Assembly (NCBI RefSeq): GCF_958298935.1
Contig: NC_084929.1
Coordinates: forward strand, 4,278,001-4,342,000
Direction of reading: 5' to 3'
Origin: Phragmites australis
Lineage: Eukaryota > Streptophyta > Magnoliopsida > Poales > Poaceae
Length of the DNA: 64,000 nt
This document shows positions 1 through 12,918 of this stretch, in pieces (the stretch's first letter is position 1; every line of letters starts with the position of its first letter). The notes under the pieces are model-generated. The model had not been told where the DNA came from and did not search any database. It saw only the letters and a program-made list of their open reading frames with translations. Made by a program: the position numbers and the translations under genes.

Positions 1-3000
1 CAGCACGTACCACCACTAGCTTTTTAACAAAGTTAACAATAGGTGATGTTCCTCTGCAATGAAATATTGACAGAATCAATAATGCTTTGAGCAATCAGTA
101 CCTGCCAGAGATGACTAGCTGCAATTGTATGTGTTGAGCTGACAGCAGACTCAAAAGGCCGTTTATGAAACTCAGGAGAATGCTGCAGAAACAAAATCAG
201 CCATACATCCACATCAGTATCTCTCTCGTTGAAAGATAAGGATTAAAAAATATTTAATACGGCAAAACAAGGAAAAATGCATGCAACAAAAGACAGTGGT
301 AATATAAACATTGCCACCAGCAACTAACCTTTAGCTCCTTGAGCATGGAATCAATTTTATCAGCCTCCGCTTGTGGCAATAGTTCTTCTGCGCTGATGTT
401 AAAGAAGTTCGGCAATTCTTTCGGAGCACCAGAACCTCCTATAAAACTATGCATTCTATGAGATCCCTTAGGGTTCTGACTTTGGATAACAGGTTCCTGC
501 AATGTAGCACCAGGACTTGGATTCCGAAGAACCCTTATTGCTTTGCCAGCAAAGAGAATTGATTCAGCAACTCGCATGTGGATATACTCAGGCAACATGT
601 CCTGTCAAGTAAGGGGGGCAAAAACAAAGGATATGATTATCCATGCTAACAATTACTACCTCATATACATGCATTTCATATTGAGAATATAAGCATACCA
701 ATGATACATGAAATCCTGTATGCCAGCTAGTCAGGGATGTATCTTTAGCTAATTTCTGTATAAACTTCTCAGAAACATCTCGCTGAGATGATTCGAATTC
801 CTCATCCCTGTCATCCTGTCTGAAAATGAAGATGAGAAGTTTTATATTTCAGGACTGATACCATGACTCGGCAAGACTACCTGTTATCATGTGAGAGGTA
901 ACAGATTAAAGTCTCACCATGAATGTTATATTTAGTGATTTTCAATATAAAACCATATCTAGCAACCCTGTTTATTATATCCCTTAGTTTGGCAACACTA
1001 GACTGTATGTGATCTGGACTTCAAAATACCACAGAAAAAAAAATACTTGCTGATATGTGGGGAAAAGGAAAAAAGGAAATGTACACGATCTACAAGGAAA
1101 CATATCATATTGTAGCCAAAATTTCAAAAGCATTTGTGAACTTGGGCACCTCCAGTGGGAATGTTCCCATTCCATTACCAGGTTACAACAGACAATTAGA
1201 AAAATGGAAATGATAGACCAGAAGCAGGAACAAGACAACTTAATGGAAGCTCAGTAAGACATACCGACCTTCTAATGAAAAATTCACTGTACTGATCTTG
1301 AAGAATCCCATAAACCATCCAAGATGTCAGCTGATTGAACATGACCTGGTGTCCATGCCAAAGTAACCTATTCTTTTTTCAATCAATAAAAAGGAAATGA
1401 AAAAATAAAATACCACAGTTAGGGGGCACAAGAGTTATGCAAGAAAATGCAACGTAGCTGCAATGAAGCTGGAGGCACAACTGTTCCCGTGAAAACACAA
1501 AAGGAATTAGAATGGCAGCTTTTTTTTCCTTCAATTGGCACATGTACAAAAAAATAGTTGGGGTAATACCTCTGAATGCAGTTTTGCAGTTCTGGAACCC
1601 CACAATGGCATCGTTTATGCAAAAGGTTAAGAAGCTGTCCTCCCTTGATGTCTTTCTGCTCGATTTCCATTACAAGCTCATAGAGTGGAGGCAGAAGAAC
1701 CTCAAACTATTTGGTGTAGCAATCGAAATGGGTCAATGCCATCAAGGCATCAATACATTAAAGATCATAAGATCATAAGAAAAGATATAGTTACAAAATA
1801 TAAAATAGATATGCCAGTCCTCAGAAAGATATCAATGATTGCAATAGATAAGTGAATGTTGGAAACAGATAACAACTAAGTGCCCGTATGTTGCAACGAA
1901 AACACAAACATTGGACATGGTAACATCAAGCACAAACTCAAGGTATGGAGATGTTGATGTGACATAGGAGCACTGCCCAACAAATACGTTGAGAGTGATG
2001 CCGTATTTTGATTTCAAGTAGGATTCAAAAAAGGAGGAGATTATCTGCTAATTTCCTTCCTAATTTATTCATTTATTTTTATTAGTAAAATGGGTCCTAT
2101 ATCCATAGCGGTAACAGGGCGGAGAGGCTGGAGGACGAGGGTAGATGGCAAAAGTGGGTAAATTATTCGAATTTTAAGGGTTTTTATTAGATGAGAGGAG
2201 AGTGGGGAGAAGAGGTGACGCGGGAACCAACTCGTGTTTTATATAGTAGAGATAATAATGCAAGATGTTAACGGGCATACCTTATTTAGACCGTGAGTAA
2301 CTGTCGCGAGAATAGGCAATGGATCTGACAACAGGTTTTGCTCAACCTGCAGAACAGCTGATCTATAAACCGACAGAATCTCGGTAATACCATTGGCAAT
2401 TGCCCTCCTGTACACACTCCCTTTTCTCACTGTCCCCTTCTGAGTTTTATCAGCATGAGGTGTTGAAACATCTACAGAAGAGTGAATCCAGCTCAGATCA
2501 CGAGACTCGGTTGCAAAGCGGTTTAGTTCTCTGTAGTAAAACCCCAGAGATATTAGTCTTTCAATAGCACTCCTGCAAACAAGACAGGTCATTTAGTATA
2601 TGATGAATCAGGTGCCGAGGACACAGCACACCAACTCCAATTTATTTTGGCCTCCTATACGTATTATGCATGTCATGAGATATTGGTTACAGTACTAACT
2701 GTACTAGCATAGTTACAGGTATACCGGGAAGTGTGGAGTACAGAGTCGGAAAAGTTGAATTCTACAGATATTCCTTGTCTTTCACTATACTATCCGTGTA
2801 TACAGTGGTGCAATTTACACTTGTCTTACATACGAAATGGACACCTTATTAGGCTTTCCCTGAGCAGGACTGGATATATGTGTCAATTTTGTCATTACGG
2901 TGAAATTTGTGCCCGTCTCATGTGAAAATGGCAAAATGCAGGTTACTAATATAGAACTTTGGAATGATCGACCGAGCTGGTATTTTCTTTATTGCATTGC

Positions 3001-3492
3001 AGATTCCACAAGGCATATTTACTATGGTTCACATCGGATGGCAAGAACCATAATAATTTCATGAAGCACTTAATTGCAAAGGCATACTTAAGCAAGCACT
3101 AAAGCCACCACCAAAAGGTCAAAGTTCCCCAACTTATCCTGAATTCGACGACGTCCCATCACATCCAAGTATCCAACTCAACCATCTACCCACCACACCG
3201 CCACACAGATCCCCGTCCCACGCAGATCACAGACGCCGCCACAGCACTACAGCGCAGTCACAATTCACAGCGGCGGGGGGGCGGGTCCAGGGCGCCCTTA
3301 CCTCTCTGAGGGCTGGAGGAAGGTGAGGTCGGGCGCGAGGCGGAAGGCGGGGCCCGCCTCGCCGTCTCCGTCTCCAGCGCTGCCTCCACCGGCCGCAGCT
3401 TCAGGGGGGGCGGCGCGGCGGCGCGCGGAGGAGGCGTCGAGGACGAAGTCTCCGGTGAAGCCGAGCAGGGCGAGGAGGAGCTCGTGCAGCAT
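1..3492 (-). CDS. GCP4: Gamma-tubulin complex component 4 (GCP4), 5' part, runs off the left edge
   Basis: This gene encodes a Spc97/Spc98-family subunit of the gamma-tubulin ring complex, which nucleates microtubules. The ATG is at 3492-3490 and gives MLHELLLALLGFTGDFVLD, the typical plant GCP4 start. An upstream in-frame extension begins with GTG, so I did not use it. Exons on the minus strand are 3492-3302, 2572-2281, 1706-1570, 1367-1269, 819-699, 601-329, 182-102 and 19-<1. All have GT/AG borders and all phases agree, giving 1213 nt or about 404 residues. Motifs along the protein include LISLGFYYRELNRFA, EQKDIKGGQLLNLLHKRCHC, LWHGHQVMFNQLTSWMV, MLPEYIHMRVAESILFAGKA and finally LVVVRA. 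The C-terminal, gamma-tubulin-binding part lies outside the window. The alternating exon 4 donor (GTCGGT against GTATGT four bases on) was settled by reading frame. Recognition is by family memory and is strong. Confidence 0.93.
1876..2252 (-). mobile_element. Small non-autonomous Helitron in GCP4 intron 2
   Basis: Read on the minus strand, the element starts TCTCTACTATATAAAACACG directly after an A. It ends in a short hairpin-like GC stretch (GTTGCAACATACGGGCAC) followed by CTTAG and then T. This is the layout of grass Helitrons: insertion between A and T, 5' TC, a 3' stem-loop and a CTRR end. The terminal CTRR is degenerate (TTAG). It holds no coding capacity in 377 bp. It lies 24 bp inside the intron from the exon 2 donor, so splicing is probably unaffected. 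A related 5' end lies at 49642. Confidence 0.6.
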
Positions 3493-3689
3493 CGCGGCGG
3501 ACCCCACACGGCGGGGGTGTCACTAGGGTTTCTGCGACATCGCGAGGAGAGAAAGGGAGAGTGATGGGAACGGAAAAGGGCGGGGACAGCGGAAATTTGT
3601 CGGGTTTTTTTGGCATTTAGAAAAATTCTGACTAGTGCACTGTAACTCCTGGTTATGGACAGGATCCTTTAGTATGTAATATTGTCTTT
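3493..3689. other. GCP4 5' UTR and proximal promoter, then AT-rich spacer
   Basis: The stretch upstream of the GCP4 ATG is GC-rich to about 3600 and then becomes AT-rich. The minus strand carries a likely leader to around 3530-3600. I saw no clear TATA box. Confidence 0.4.
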
Positions 3690-4195
3690 TTCAAGTAAAA
3701 ACTCCTAAGTATGTGAAAGAATAAAGAAGTGGCTTCGTTCTTATGGAATAAGAAGCTCATGTACTTTAATGAAAGGAAAATAGAAATTTTTTATTAGATA
3801 TTTGATCACATAGGATCGTCCAGTTCCTATAGAATCTATCATTAAAATACCCGATAGGGCTAAGCGGAACAAAAAGGATTTTTCATAAAATGGTAAATGA
3901 AAACGATTAACTCTAGATTTGGAAATAAGTGATTGTCTGATAATAAGTAAGGAATATACGTTTTTCTGCTAAAGAGAATCTATTAAACTCATAATTTATT
4001 AGATACTTGTTAGCAATATCAATTAGGTATCATAAGTAAATGAATCCTAATTGTTCAATCCTTCGATAACCAAGTCATTCTTTGCTAAACAAATAATCAC
4101 TATGAGTTAACTCAATATAATTGGATCCATTCCAAATAGCGAGAATTAGGATTCTCGATTCCTCTCGATATCTCTTTCAATTTGAGTATCTAGAG
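3690..4195 (-). pseudogene. ycf2: Decayed plastid ycf2 fragment (nuclear plastid DNA, NUPT)
   Basis: On the minus strand several frames give peptides matching plastid Ycf2 in the correct order. They are LAKNDLVIEGLNN-like residues, then [19 protein letters not shown], then [16 protein letters not shown], then the AAA Walker A region [20 protein letters not shown], and finally LLIP followed by HFFILSHT. Stops and frame changes break it. About a hundred codons of the usual protein are missing between the Walker A region and the LIP..HFF segment. The flanks are nuclear genes on both sides, so this is a transferred plastid fragment and not plastome. Grass plastomes themselves carry a degenerate ycf2, so the decay may predate the transfer. 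Confidence 0.75.
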
Positions 4196-5330
4196 AGGTG
4201 TTTTCACAATCATCTTTGAATATTTTCGATTTTATTTTTCTGCTACATTTTGCGGTTAATGTAAAGAAATTTTCAAATGCAAGGTGGCACAGACTGCACA
4301 ACTGCAAATGCAAATGCCGAGGACAAATCCATGAACTCACGCAACGTGAGCACATGTCTCCACTTGAGTTCAACATGTTTCTGAGGAAAGATTATTGAGC
4401 CAACTTCTTGATCTCCATATGACACTGCAACATCCATCTGAATTGCATAAGGAGAGTGATTTACTCTGTATGGATAGGTCCAATTTTAGTTCAAATCTGA
4501 AAAGTCGCATGCATATAAGCACTTTATTTGAGTCTGTCTATTAGCCAACGTCTCTCAATCGATTAGCCTCTTGTTATCCTTAGTGGGTGAAATTACAGTT
4601 TTGGTTCACCCCATATACGTACCTGTAATGGTCACCCATTTTTAAAAATAAATAAATATATAAGGAATAACAAACTCTTGAATTCAGCATGTTCTACGTC
4701 CTAGGTTTTGCTCTATCTTGAAACAAGTGATTACTTTTCCGAAATTCTAATTCACAAATTTACAGATAAAAATGTACGAAAAACACTCTCCGCAGCAACT
4801 CCGCTACTGTCTATGTTCATAGGAATTAGTATATCAAGAATACCAATCAGACTACTGAAGTTACGTTGGATTCTAATAATGACAAAAATTGTACTTCTAC
4901 TATCTGCGCTTAAATGACACAGTCAATGAGGATATTATTAGTACTTCGCCGTATTTCAGCATTTCATGAAAGGCATATTTGTTTGACTGGCCATGTGATA
5001 GTACGAAAATGAGCCATCTTCAATTCAACAAATACCATACAACAAAAATGTAATAACATTGGCATCCATCCATCGACATTATGCAGTATAAGAAGTTATG
5101 TCACATGGTGAAGCTCCGAATATCCCAACTTGATTTGAAATATGTACGAGATGGAATTCACATAAACCAAATCAAATATTCTCTCAACGGGTCATTTCCT
5201 GTTTCTTGCCCCCTCAGATTAAGTCCGAAAGTTTACGGCGCAGCCCGGCTTAATTTAATACAATGGGTTTTCCATCTTTTCTTACAAGCAACTCAGATTC
5301 CAAATTAACTCGGATTCTCGCAGTGAGGGG
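4196..5330. other. Intergenic spacer and 3' UTR of the RFI2-like gene
   Basis: AT-rich sequence with no gene that I can recognise. The right part (about 5060-5330) is probably the 3' UTR of the minus-strand RING gene, since its stop codon is at 5333-5331. The piece 4196-4450 may extend the plastid-derived insertion, but I could not align it. Confidence 0.4.
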
Positions 5331-8300
5331 CTACATCCGAGGTGTGTGCATTTGCCGATATGAAGAGCCCTCAGGCGATCTATTCTCAGGTGATGACCTG
5401 CCGACACCGATCCATTGCCCAAATAGTCTCCTTGGTGCAGATGTGGGCTCTGGTGTGCTGTGAGACTGCTGTGAGGTCCACCAGCTTGTCTCGCAGTTCA
5501 CCGGCATCAACGGGTATGGTGCGAATCGGTCACGCTCCCAAGCGTAGAACCGGTTTCCCCCCACATCATCAGTCTCCATTGAACTATGGCCAGAGGAACC
5601 TGGAGGGAACAGGGAAAAGGTGGGGTTCTCAGATAGAGGTGTAGGGGCAGGTCGCATGCTTCCCGACCTATGAGCCCCAGCAAATAGACTAGATGATGAA
5701 TTCTGCTGGTACTGCTCGTTGATGCTGCCATGAGCCCTCATGAATTGCGGCATCAGAGGAGGAACATTGGGAGCTCTAGATCTAGAACCAGATCTGCAAA
5801 CAAAAAAGATCATCATAACTGCTGCATTGAAATTGGTAAAACAGAGCTGGATTGTATGGCAATAGTTTATGTTGTAACAATGTAGTTTTTAACTCTGAAT
5901 TAATTCTCCAAAACTTGTTATGTTAGTTAAAAACCCACAGGAAATTTTGAATAAAGCAGACAAGGTATTGCACTAATGTAACAGCAAGAAATATGGACAG
6001 GAAACATATGGCAACATTCATAGGGTAATATATGCTACCAGCCAGAGCTTTCCACTGTTATTTTAGATCATTTTATTAAAATGATGCATGTTATGATCAA
6101 GTACAATGCAAGAATTTGGAATTTTCTCTTTCAATAGCAAAGTCATACAATAACTCGTGAGAAAGAACATAGACTAGAATTTACCCATTGCTGAAGTACG
6201 ATGGAGAAACAACAGATGCTCGACGTTGGCTATCACCATCAACCCTCGCAGCCCTTGTTCCAAAAGGGATTCCTGACTGCTCGGTCACACCGTTATTGCT
6301 GTTGGGTTGAGCATAGGAATGGGGCATGTGCGCCCAAAGATTATGATGGAAATCAGCGGGTGGCACTGCTTGCACTTGCCTACCATCTGATGGGCCAGCC
6401 AGGGGGCTCCAGTGATCATGATATGCAGGACGATCCATAGTTCTCTCAGGGACATGGGAGCTTGATGATGATGCCAGCGGTGGAAGAGGATGCAAGTATG
6501 CCACGTATGGACAAGGATGAGTTGTCCCTGGTCCAGCAGATACAGCTACATGCTCCGTAAACACATGTTGTCCCATGAAGTCATGAACTGCATGACCAAT
6601 ACCCAAACATATTCAACATAACTTCAATTTAGCAAATTGTTAAATTTGAATAAAAACTTACAAGTTACTGGAGGTGATGATTCTCCTTCCCTGACAGAAA
6701 ATGGAAAAGTGTAAGTGAATAGGACCAATTTTTCCATATACGGAAAGATCTGCAAATAAAGATGTCTCAGCGTTGATTTATGGGAGTACTTTGCACAGGA
6801 AATTGTCATTACGAGGTTCATAGAGTGGGATTCTCAGTAACAGAAAAATGAAAATGATATGTTGACAAACCGGATATGATCTTAGGAGATAACTGGAATA
6901 ACTGTATTATTAATGTCCACAGTCCACACCAGTGAATTTGATCAGTGTCTAGGCTAAAATTATGTATGAAGCATTATTGAAACATGGCTTGTCAATGTCA
7001 ACCATTACTTGAATAATGCTTCTCAGAAAAAGACTCATGTATACTCTATAATGACAAGAAAGCCGCTATAGAGATCATTAATAACCTCATGCATTATGGC
7101 AGGCTAAGCCTATGAAGAATTGCAGATTGTTCAGGATTTCATCGAGAGCAAATAATTGATAAGCCCTTCATCTGATTTTGGTTACATAGTTACATCCCTT
7201 AAACAGATTATCAATGTTACAGGGTCTTTGGGTTACTCTTTTTTTTGTTTCTTTAATATCCTCAATGTAATTACAGCACCTATTTTTGGCATCTACAAAT
7301 TCCAAATGGATGATAATACTGTGGGTCAAACACGAGATACTAGTTTCCTGCACTAGAAATTTATAGAAACAAGGTAGTTAGAGAAAGAACACAACTTGTA
7401 TGTTAAAGCTATTGGCCCATTATTTGTTACATGAAAATTAAACACCAATGTTGCTTTTTGGAGCCTCGAATGGAAAGTTGAACAAAAGTCATAAATAGAA
7501 AGATGGAAGTTGTGGTAAGCGACTAAATGGACACCAATGTTACATGAAAATTATTATCTGAAGTGTCGAACATACTCAAATAAAGATGGAAGTTGTGGTA
7601 AGCGACCAAATGGACACCAATGGAAGCGAAATGGCTGCACAAAATAGAAATATAAAAATTGTCAGGATAGTCATGCAGAAGAACTGCCTCTGTAAGTAAA
7701 ATAATGACACCTAATGAGGAGTAAACAATAATAAACTCAACTAGGATGGTTTATTAGAGTTAAATGGACTAGGATTTATATATCAGCTGCATAAATGTTT
7801 TGAAAAGAAGGCAACAAGGAAGCATAGACACGCAGTCTAATTGAATAAAACGGGATAACGTCAGTCCTCACGTCAGTCCTAGGATTATTCATGCATGCAG
7901 CAACCTGTTGCTTAATTAGTAAATTAACCCCTGAACATAAAAAAACAGAGAAAAAAACACATTATATGCTGCTTTACGAGGCAGTTATACCAATGTGGCA
8001 GACAACGTTGCTATGGCGGATGAGTTGGCAATTTTTAAGTGATGAGTCACCATGCATGTTAGAGTAAATCCTTGTGTGTAGTTAGTTTAATCTTTCTGCA
8101 ACAGTAAGGTAGCTACAGTAGGTCGGGGGTTTTTTGCCTATATATTGGTCAAGGAGGTAGGCAGCGCGTCGTACCTGATCATCACACGGAGCAACTACGC
8201 CGACTGGAGCCTGATTACGAAGGTCATGCTCCAGGCTCGCGGCCTTGGGACGCAATGAAGTTTGGCGATGCGAATTTCCAGAAAGATCGCATGGCGCTGG

Positions 8301-11300
8301 AGACCACCCTCTACGTCGTGCTCCAGGAGATGATAAGCACTCTCGCTATCAAAACGAGCGCCAAGCAGGCCTGGGACACCATCACATCGATGCGTGTCGG
8401 CGACAATCGTGTTCGCAAGGCCTTGACGCCACAGCCGCGGAAGGAATTCGAGGCAATTTCTTCCCATGACAAGGAGACGATCGACTATTTCACGATGCAT
8501 CTCCGGCCTCGTCACCAACCTCGCCACGCTCGAAGAAACGATGAAAGAACAGAAGGTGGTAGAAAAATATCTACAAGTAGTCCCCAAGAGATTTTCGCAG
8601 ATTGCTCTGTCCATTGAGACTCTTCTTGATCTCTCGACGCTCACGCTAGAGAAAGTGACTGGGAGGCTAAAGGCGGTAGAGGATCGTCTCGATCCAAAAG
8701 AATCCCCTGCCGTCGACGGAAAGCTCCTCCTCACCGAGGAGCAATAGCTCGCGCGCATGAAGGAGCGGAAGCAGGACGAAGGGCTCTCGGGCAACGGCAA
8801 TGCCCGTCACCGTGCGCACACACCGCAGAAGAAAGGGGGAGGCAGCGGCTCCGATGGCAAGGAGACCGCGTGTGATCTCTCCCACAACAAGTGCCGCAAT
8901 TACATGCGCTATGGCCACTGAGCCAAGGACTGCCGATCTCCCAAGAAGGAGCAGGCTTATTTGGCCCAGGGCAAGAAAGAAGACGAGCCTGCGCTCCTGA
9001 TGGCATGTGCGCTCTCATTGATGCGCAAGAGCCACCGCCAAGCCACGTCCACCTCAACGAGCCACGCGCGCAAGTCCACCCTTGGTGCCACGACGATGAC
9101 GACCACATGGAGGGCTGGTACTTCGACACCGGCGCCACCAACTACATGACAAGCCGCCACGATGTCTTCGCAAAGCTCAATCGATGTGTGATGGGCTCCA
9201 TCCGTTTTAGGGATGGCCCCGTGGTTGACATCCGCGGATGTGGCACCATCCTATTCGCCGGGAAGAACGTAGAGCACAAGGCGCTCTCCAGCGTCTACTC
9301 CATCCCACAGCTGAAGAACAACATCATCAGCATGGGCCAGCTAGACAAGGGTGGCTCCAAGGTGCTGATCGAGGACGGCATCTTGCGGATTTGGGACCGC
9401 CAACGCCGCCTCCTCGCCAAAGTTCGTCGCAGGCGTAACTAGCTATACATCCTGTGCCTCGATGTTGCCCGTCCCATTTGTCTCGTGGTGCGTCACGACG
9501 AGAACACCTGGCGGTGGCACACGCTACAACCACATAAGCTTTGACGCACTCTGGCGGCTGGCATGCCATGAGATGGTGCGAGGACTGCCGCAACTGGAGC
9601 ATGTCGAGCAACTATGCAACACGTGCGTCACCACCAAGCACTGCCAAGCTACGTTCCCATCACAGGCCAAGTATCGGGCGTAAGAGCGTTTCGACCTTAT
9701 CCATGGAAACCTTTACGGTCCCATCACACCGGCGACACCAGGTGAACGTTGTTTCTTCCTACTGATGGTGGGCGACGCCAGCCGCTATATGTGGCTGATG
9801 CTCCTGGCTGCGAAGTAAGACACAGCAGTGGCGATCAAGGCGATCCAGGCGGAGGCGGCGAGCGATCGGAAACTCCGCGTCCACCGCACCGATAACGGTG
9901 GCGAATTCACGTCCATTGAATTCACGCGCCACTGCGCGGATCGTGGCGTCCAGCAACACTTCTCCGCGCCGTAAAGCCCGCAACAGAACGGTGTGGTGGA
10001 GAGGCGCAATCAGTCGATCGTTGCGATGGCGCGCGTGCTCTTGAAATAGAGGGGCATGCCGGTGAAGTTTTGGGGAGAGGCAGTGAGCACTGCCATCTTC
10101 CTGCTCAATCACGCATCAACGAAGAGCATGGATAGCATGACGTCGTTCGAGGCGTGGCACGGTAGGAAGCCGACGGTGAACTTCTTGCGCACCTTCAATT
10201 GTCTGGCGTACGTCAAGAAGGCATGACCGCATCTGCGGAAGCTTGATGACAGGAGCACACCATGTGTCTTCATCAGCTACGAGCATGGCACGAAGGCATA
10301 CCGCCTCTACGACCCGAGCACCAAGCTCGTCCGCGTGTCGCGAGATGTAATCTTCAACGAGGACGCCTGATGGAGCTGCGAGGCGGATGCAGCTGGGAGC
10401 GTGGCTCCGTCGAGCGACTTCGTCGTGGAGTTCAAGGCGAGTTAAATCCATCTCCCAACTGCTGACGGGCTCACCTCAGCCGGAAGAGGAACACCAATGG
10501 CACAACCACCCGCACCAAGTCCAGCAGCGACCAATGAATTGCCCAAAATGCCGAGCGACGAATCTACCGAGGAGGCGGACTTCGTCAACAAGCTGCTCGG
10601 CGGCGGGGGAGCTCCGACAGGATACGCTACCCATGTTCTGGACGCCACCGAGTTGCACCTGGCGAGTGCAGGAGAGCCGAACTCCTTCATAGAGGTGGAA
10701 CGCGACGCAGCGTGGTGAGCAGCGATGCTGGAAGAGATGAAGTTTGTCGAGGAGAACAGGACATGGATGTTGGTGGAGCTTTCGTGTGGACACTGCTCAA
10801 TCGGGCTCAAATGGGTGTTCAAGCTCAAGAAAGACGAAGTCGGGGCTGTGATCAAGCACAAAGCCCGCCTTGTCGCCAAGGGCTATGTGCAGCAACCAGG
10901 CGTGGACTTCAACGAGGTATTCGCACATGTTGCCAGTCTAGAGTCCATGCGCCTACTGCGAGCGCTAGCTGTCCAAGAGGAATTGCCAGTCTATCACATG
11001 GATGTGAAATCAGCCTTTCTCAACAGCGATTTGGAGGAAGTGTATGTTGTGCAGCCGCCTAGGTTCGTCGTCACCAGAGAAGAGCATAAGGTTCTGTGAC
11101 TATGGAAGGAGCTCTACAGCCTACGACAAGCACTATGCGCATGGAACGCGAAGCTTGACAGCACATTGAGGGTTCTTGGCTTCGAGCAAAGCACGCACGA
11201 ACATGTGACATACCGACGCGGCCATGGCAACACGCTGCTGTTCCTTGGGGTCTATGTGGATGATCTGATCATCACGGGATTGGCAAAGGAGGAGATTGAT

Positions 11301-12885
11301 CGACTCAAGGCGGAGATGAAGACTCAATTCAAGATGAGCGACCTCGGTTAGCTCTCCTACCTTGGGATCAGGGTCCAGCAAAGCAGCGACGGCGGCATCG
11401 ACATCACACTGTGCCAAGCGCACTACGCCGCTCAAATCCTGGAGATGACGGGGATGAGAGACTGCAATCCCACTCACACCTCGATGGAGGAATGGCTCAA
11501 GGCTAGCCGCGAGAGCACGGCGGCAGAAGTGGACGCGACAGAGTACATGAGGCTTGTCAGAAGCCTCCGCTACCTCGTCCATACACGGTCGGATCTCGCC
11601 TTTAGCGTCGGGTTCGCCACTTCATGGAGCGGCCAACTCAGGAGCATATGGCAGCCGTGAAGAGGGTCCTACGCTATGTTGCCAAGACGATCAACTATGG
11701 CTAAGGCTGCGGGAAAGCGAAGGAGGGACAACTGGTCAGCTACAATGATAGCGACCTCGCCGGCGACATTGATACGCGGAAGAGCACTTCTGGCGCTCTG
11801 TTTTACGGAGACAGCCTGGTGAGTTGACAAAGGGTGATGACCCTGTCGTCCTGTGAAGCAGAGTATGTCACCGCCGCCACTACAGTTACACAAGGTGTGG
11901 CTAACTCGTTTGCTTGGCGATTTCAAGGGCAAGCCTGCCAACACCATCAAGCTCAACGTTGACAACCAATCAACTATAGCACTGTGCAAAAACCATATGT
12001 TCCATGAACGCAGCAAGCACATCGATGTGCGGTACCACTTCATCAGGGAGTGCTTGGACAATATGAGTATCAGTGCAAACTTCATTGGCACTAAGGACCA
12101 GGTCACAGATATCTTAACAAAGGCATTAGGGCGAGTTCGTTTCCAAGAGCTTAGAGCTAGGACTGGAATGGTCCAAATTAAGCATAAGCAAACACACAAG
12201 ACTTTGGGGGAGTAATGTTGAGTAAATCCTTGTGTGTGGTTAGCTTAATCTTTCTGCAACAGTAAGGCGGCTACTGTAGGTCGTTTTTTTTGTCTATATA
12301 TTGGGCTGACCCCCCCCCCTCCCCCCGGGTAACACACCTTTGGATGGGTTTCAATCCAACATAGGCTGTTAGCAGCTATAGGCTTTTGGATGTTTGAATA
12401 AACATCAGAAGTTGCTGGCAGCAAGAAAACTCATGTGTCCAGTGTGTGTTCATACAACCCACCTCTCGCAGGACCAAATCCAACAATGCATGATCTACTA
12501 GCCACAGAATAACTCGTCATATTCCAACAATGCATGATCTACTAGCCATAGAATAACTCGTCATATCTCACGGACTCACACTAACCACCACCTGTAGATC
12601 TACAAATCCTCCTTGTGCCTCGGCTCCCTATTGCGACCCAACCATCCTTGAGTCCTTGCTAATCTACCTTCTGTCATAGTATCTTCCTCATCCACATCTA
12701 TGCCGTTGTAATCAATGTTTGTTGGCTAGATCTATACCACTACCGCCGTATATCATATTGCAACTACTCGTCCACTCTTCATGCGTGCGAGTAAAGAAAT
12801 CTGCAAATAGGTGGGACGAAAATTGGAGCAGAGCTCACAGCTGAGCAGTCACTTCAAAGCCATCATCGATGAATAGGAGAGATGG

Positions 12886-12918
<33 letters not shown>

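Larger units (their letters stand above)
8057..12485 (+). mobile_element. Decayed Ty1/copia retrotransposon, antisense in RFI2-like intron 2
   Basis: The element is bounded by TG and CA and flanked by a perfect 5-bp target-site duplication ATGCA (8052-8056 and 12486-12490). It has a 270-bp 3' LTR but only about 90 bp of 5' LTR. The rest of the 5' LTR, the primer-binding site and the gag start are deleted. Domain order gag, protease, integrase, reverse transcriptase, RNase H is the copia order. Numerous stops make it non-functional. It lies on the strand opposite the host gene. Confidence 0.92.

Noticed and set aside
3690..4195. Plastid genome contamination of the assembly
   Set aside because: The fragment is decayed, internally deleted and flanked directly by nuclear genes.
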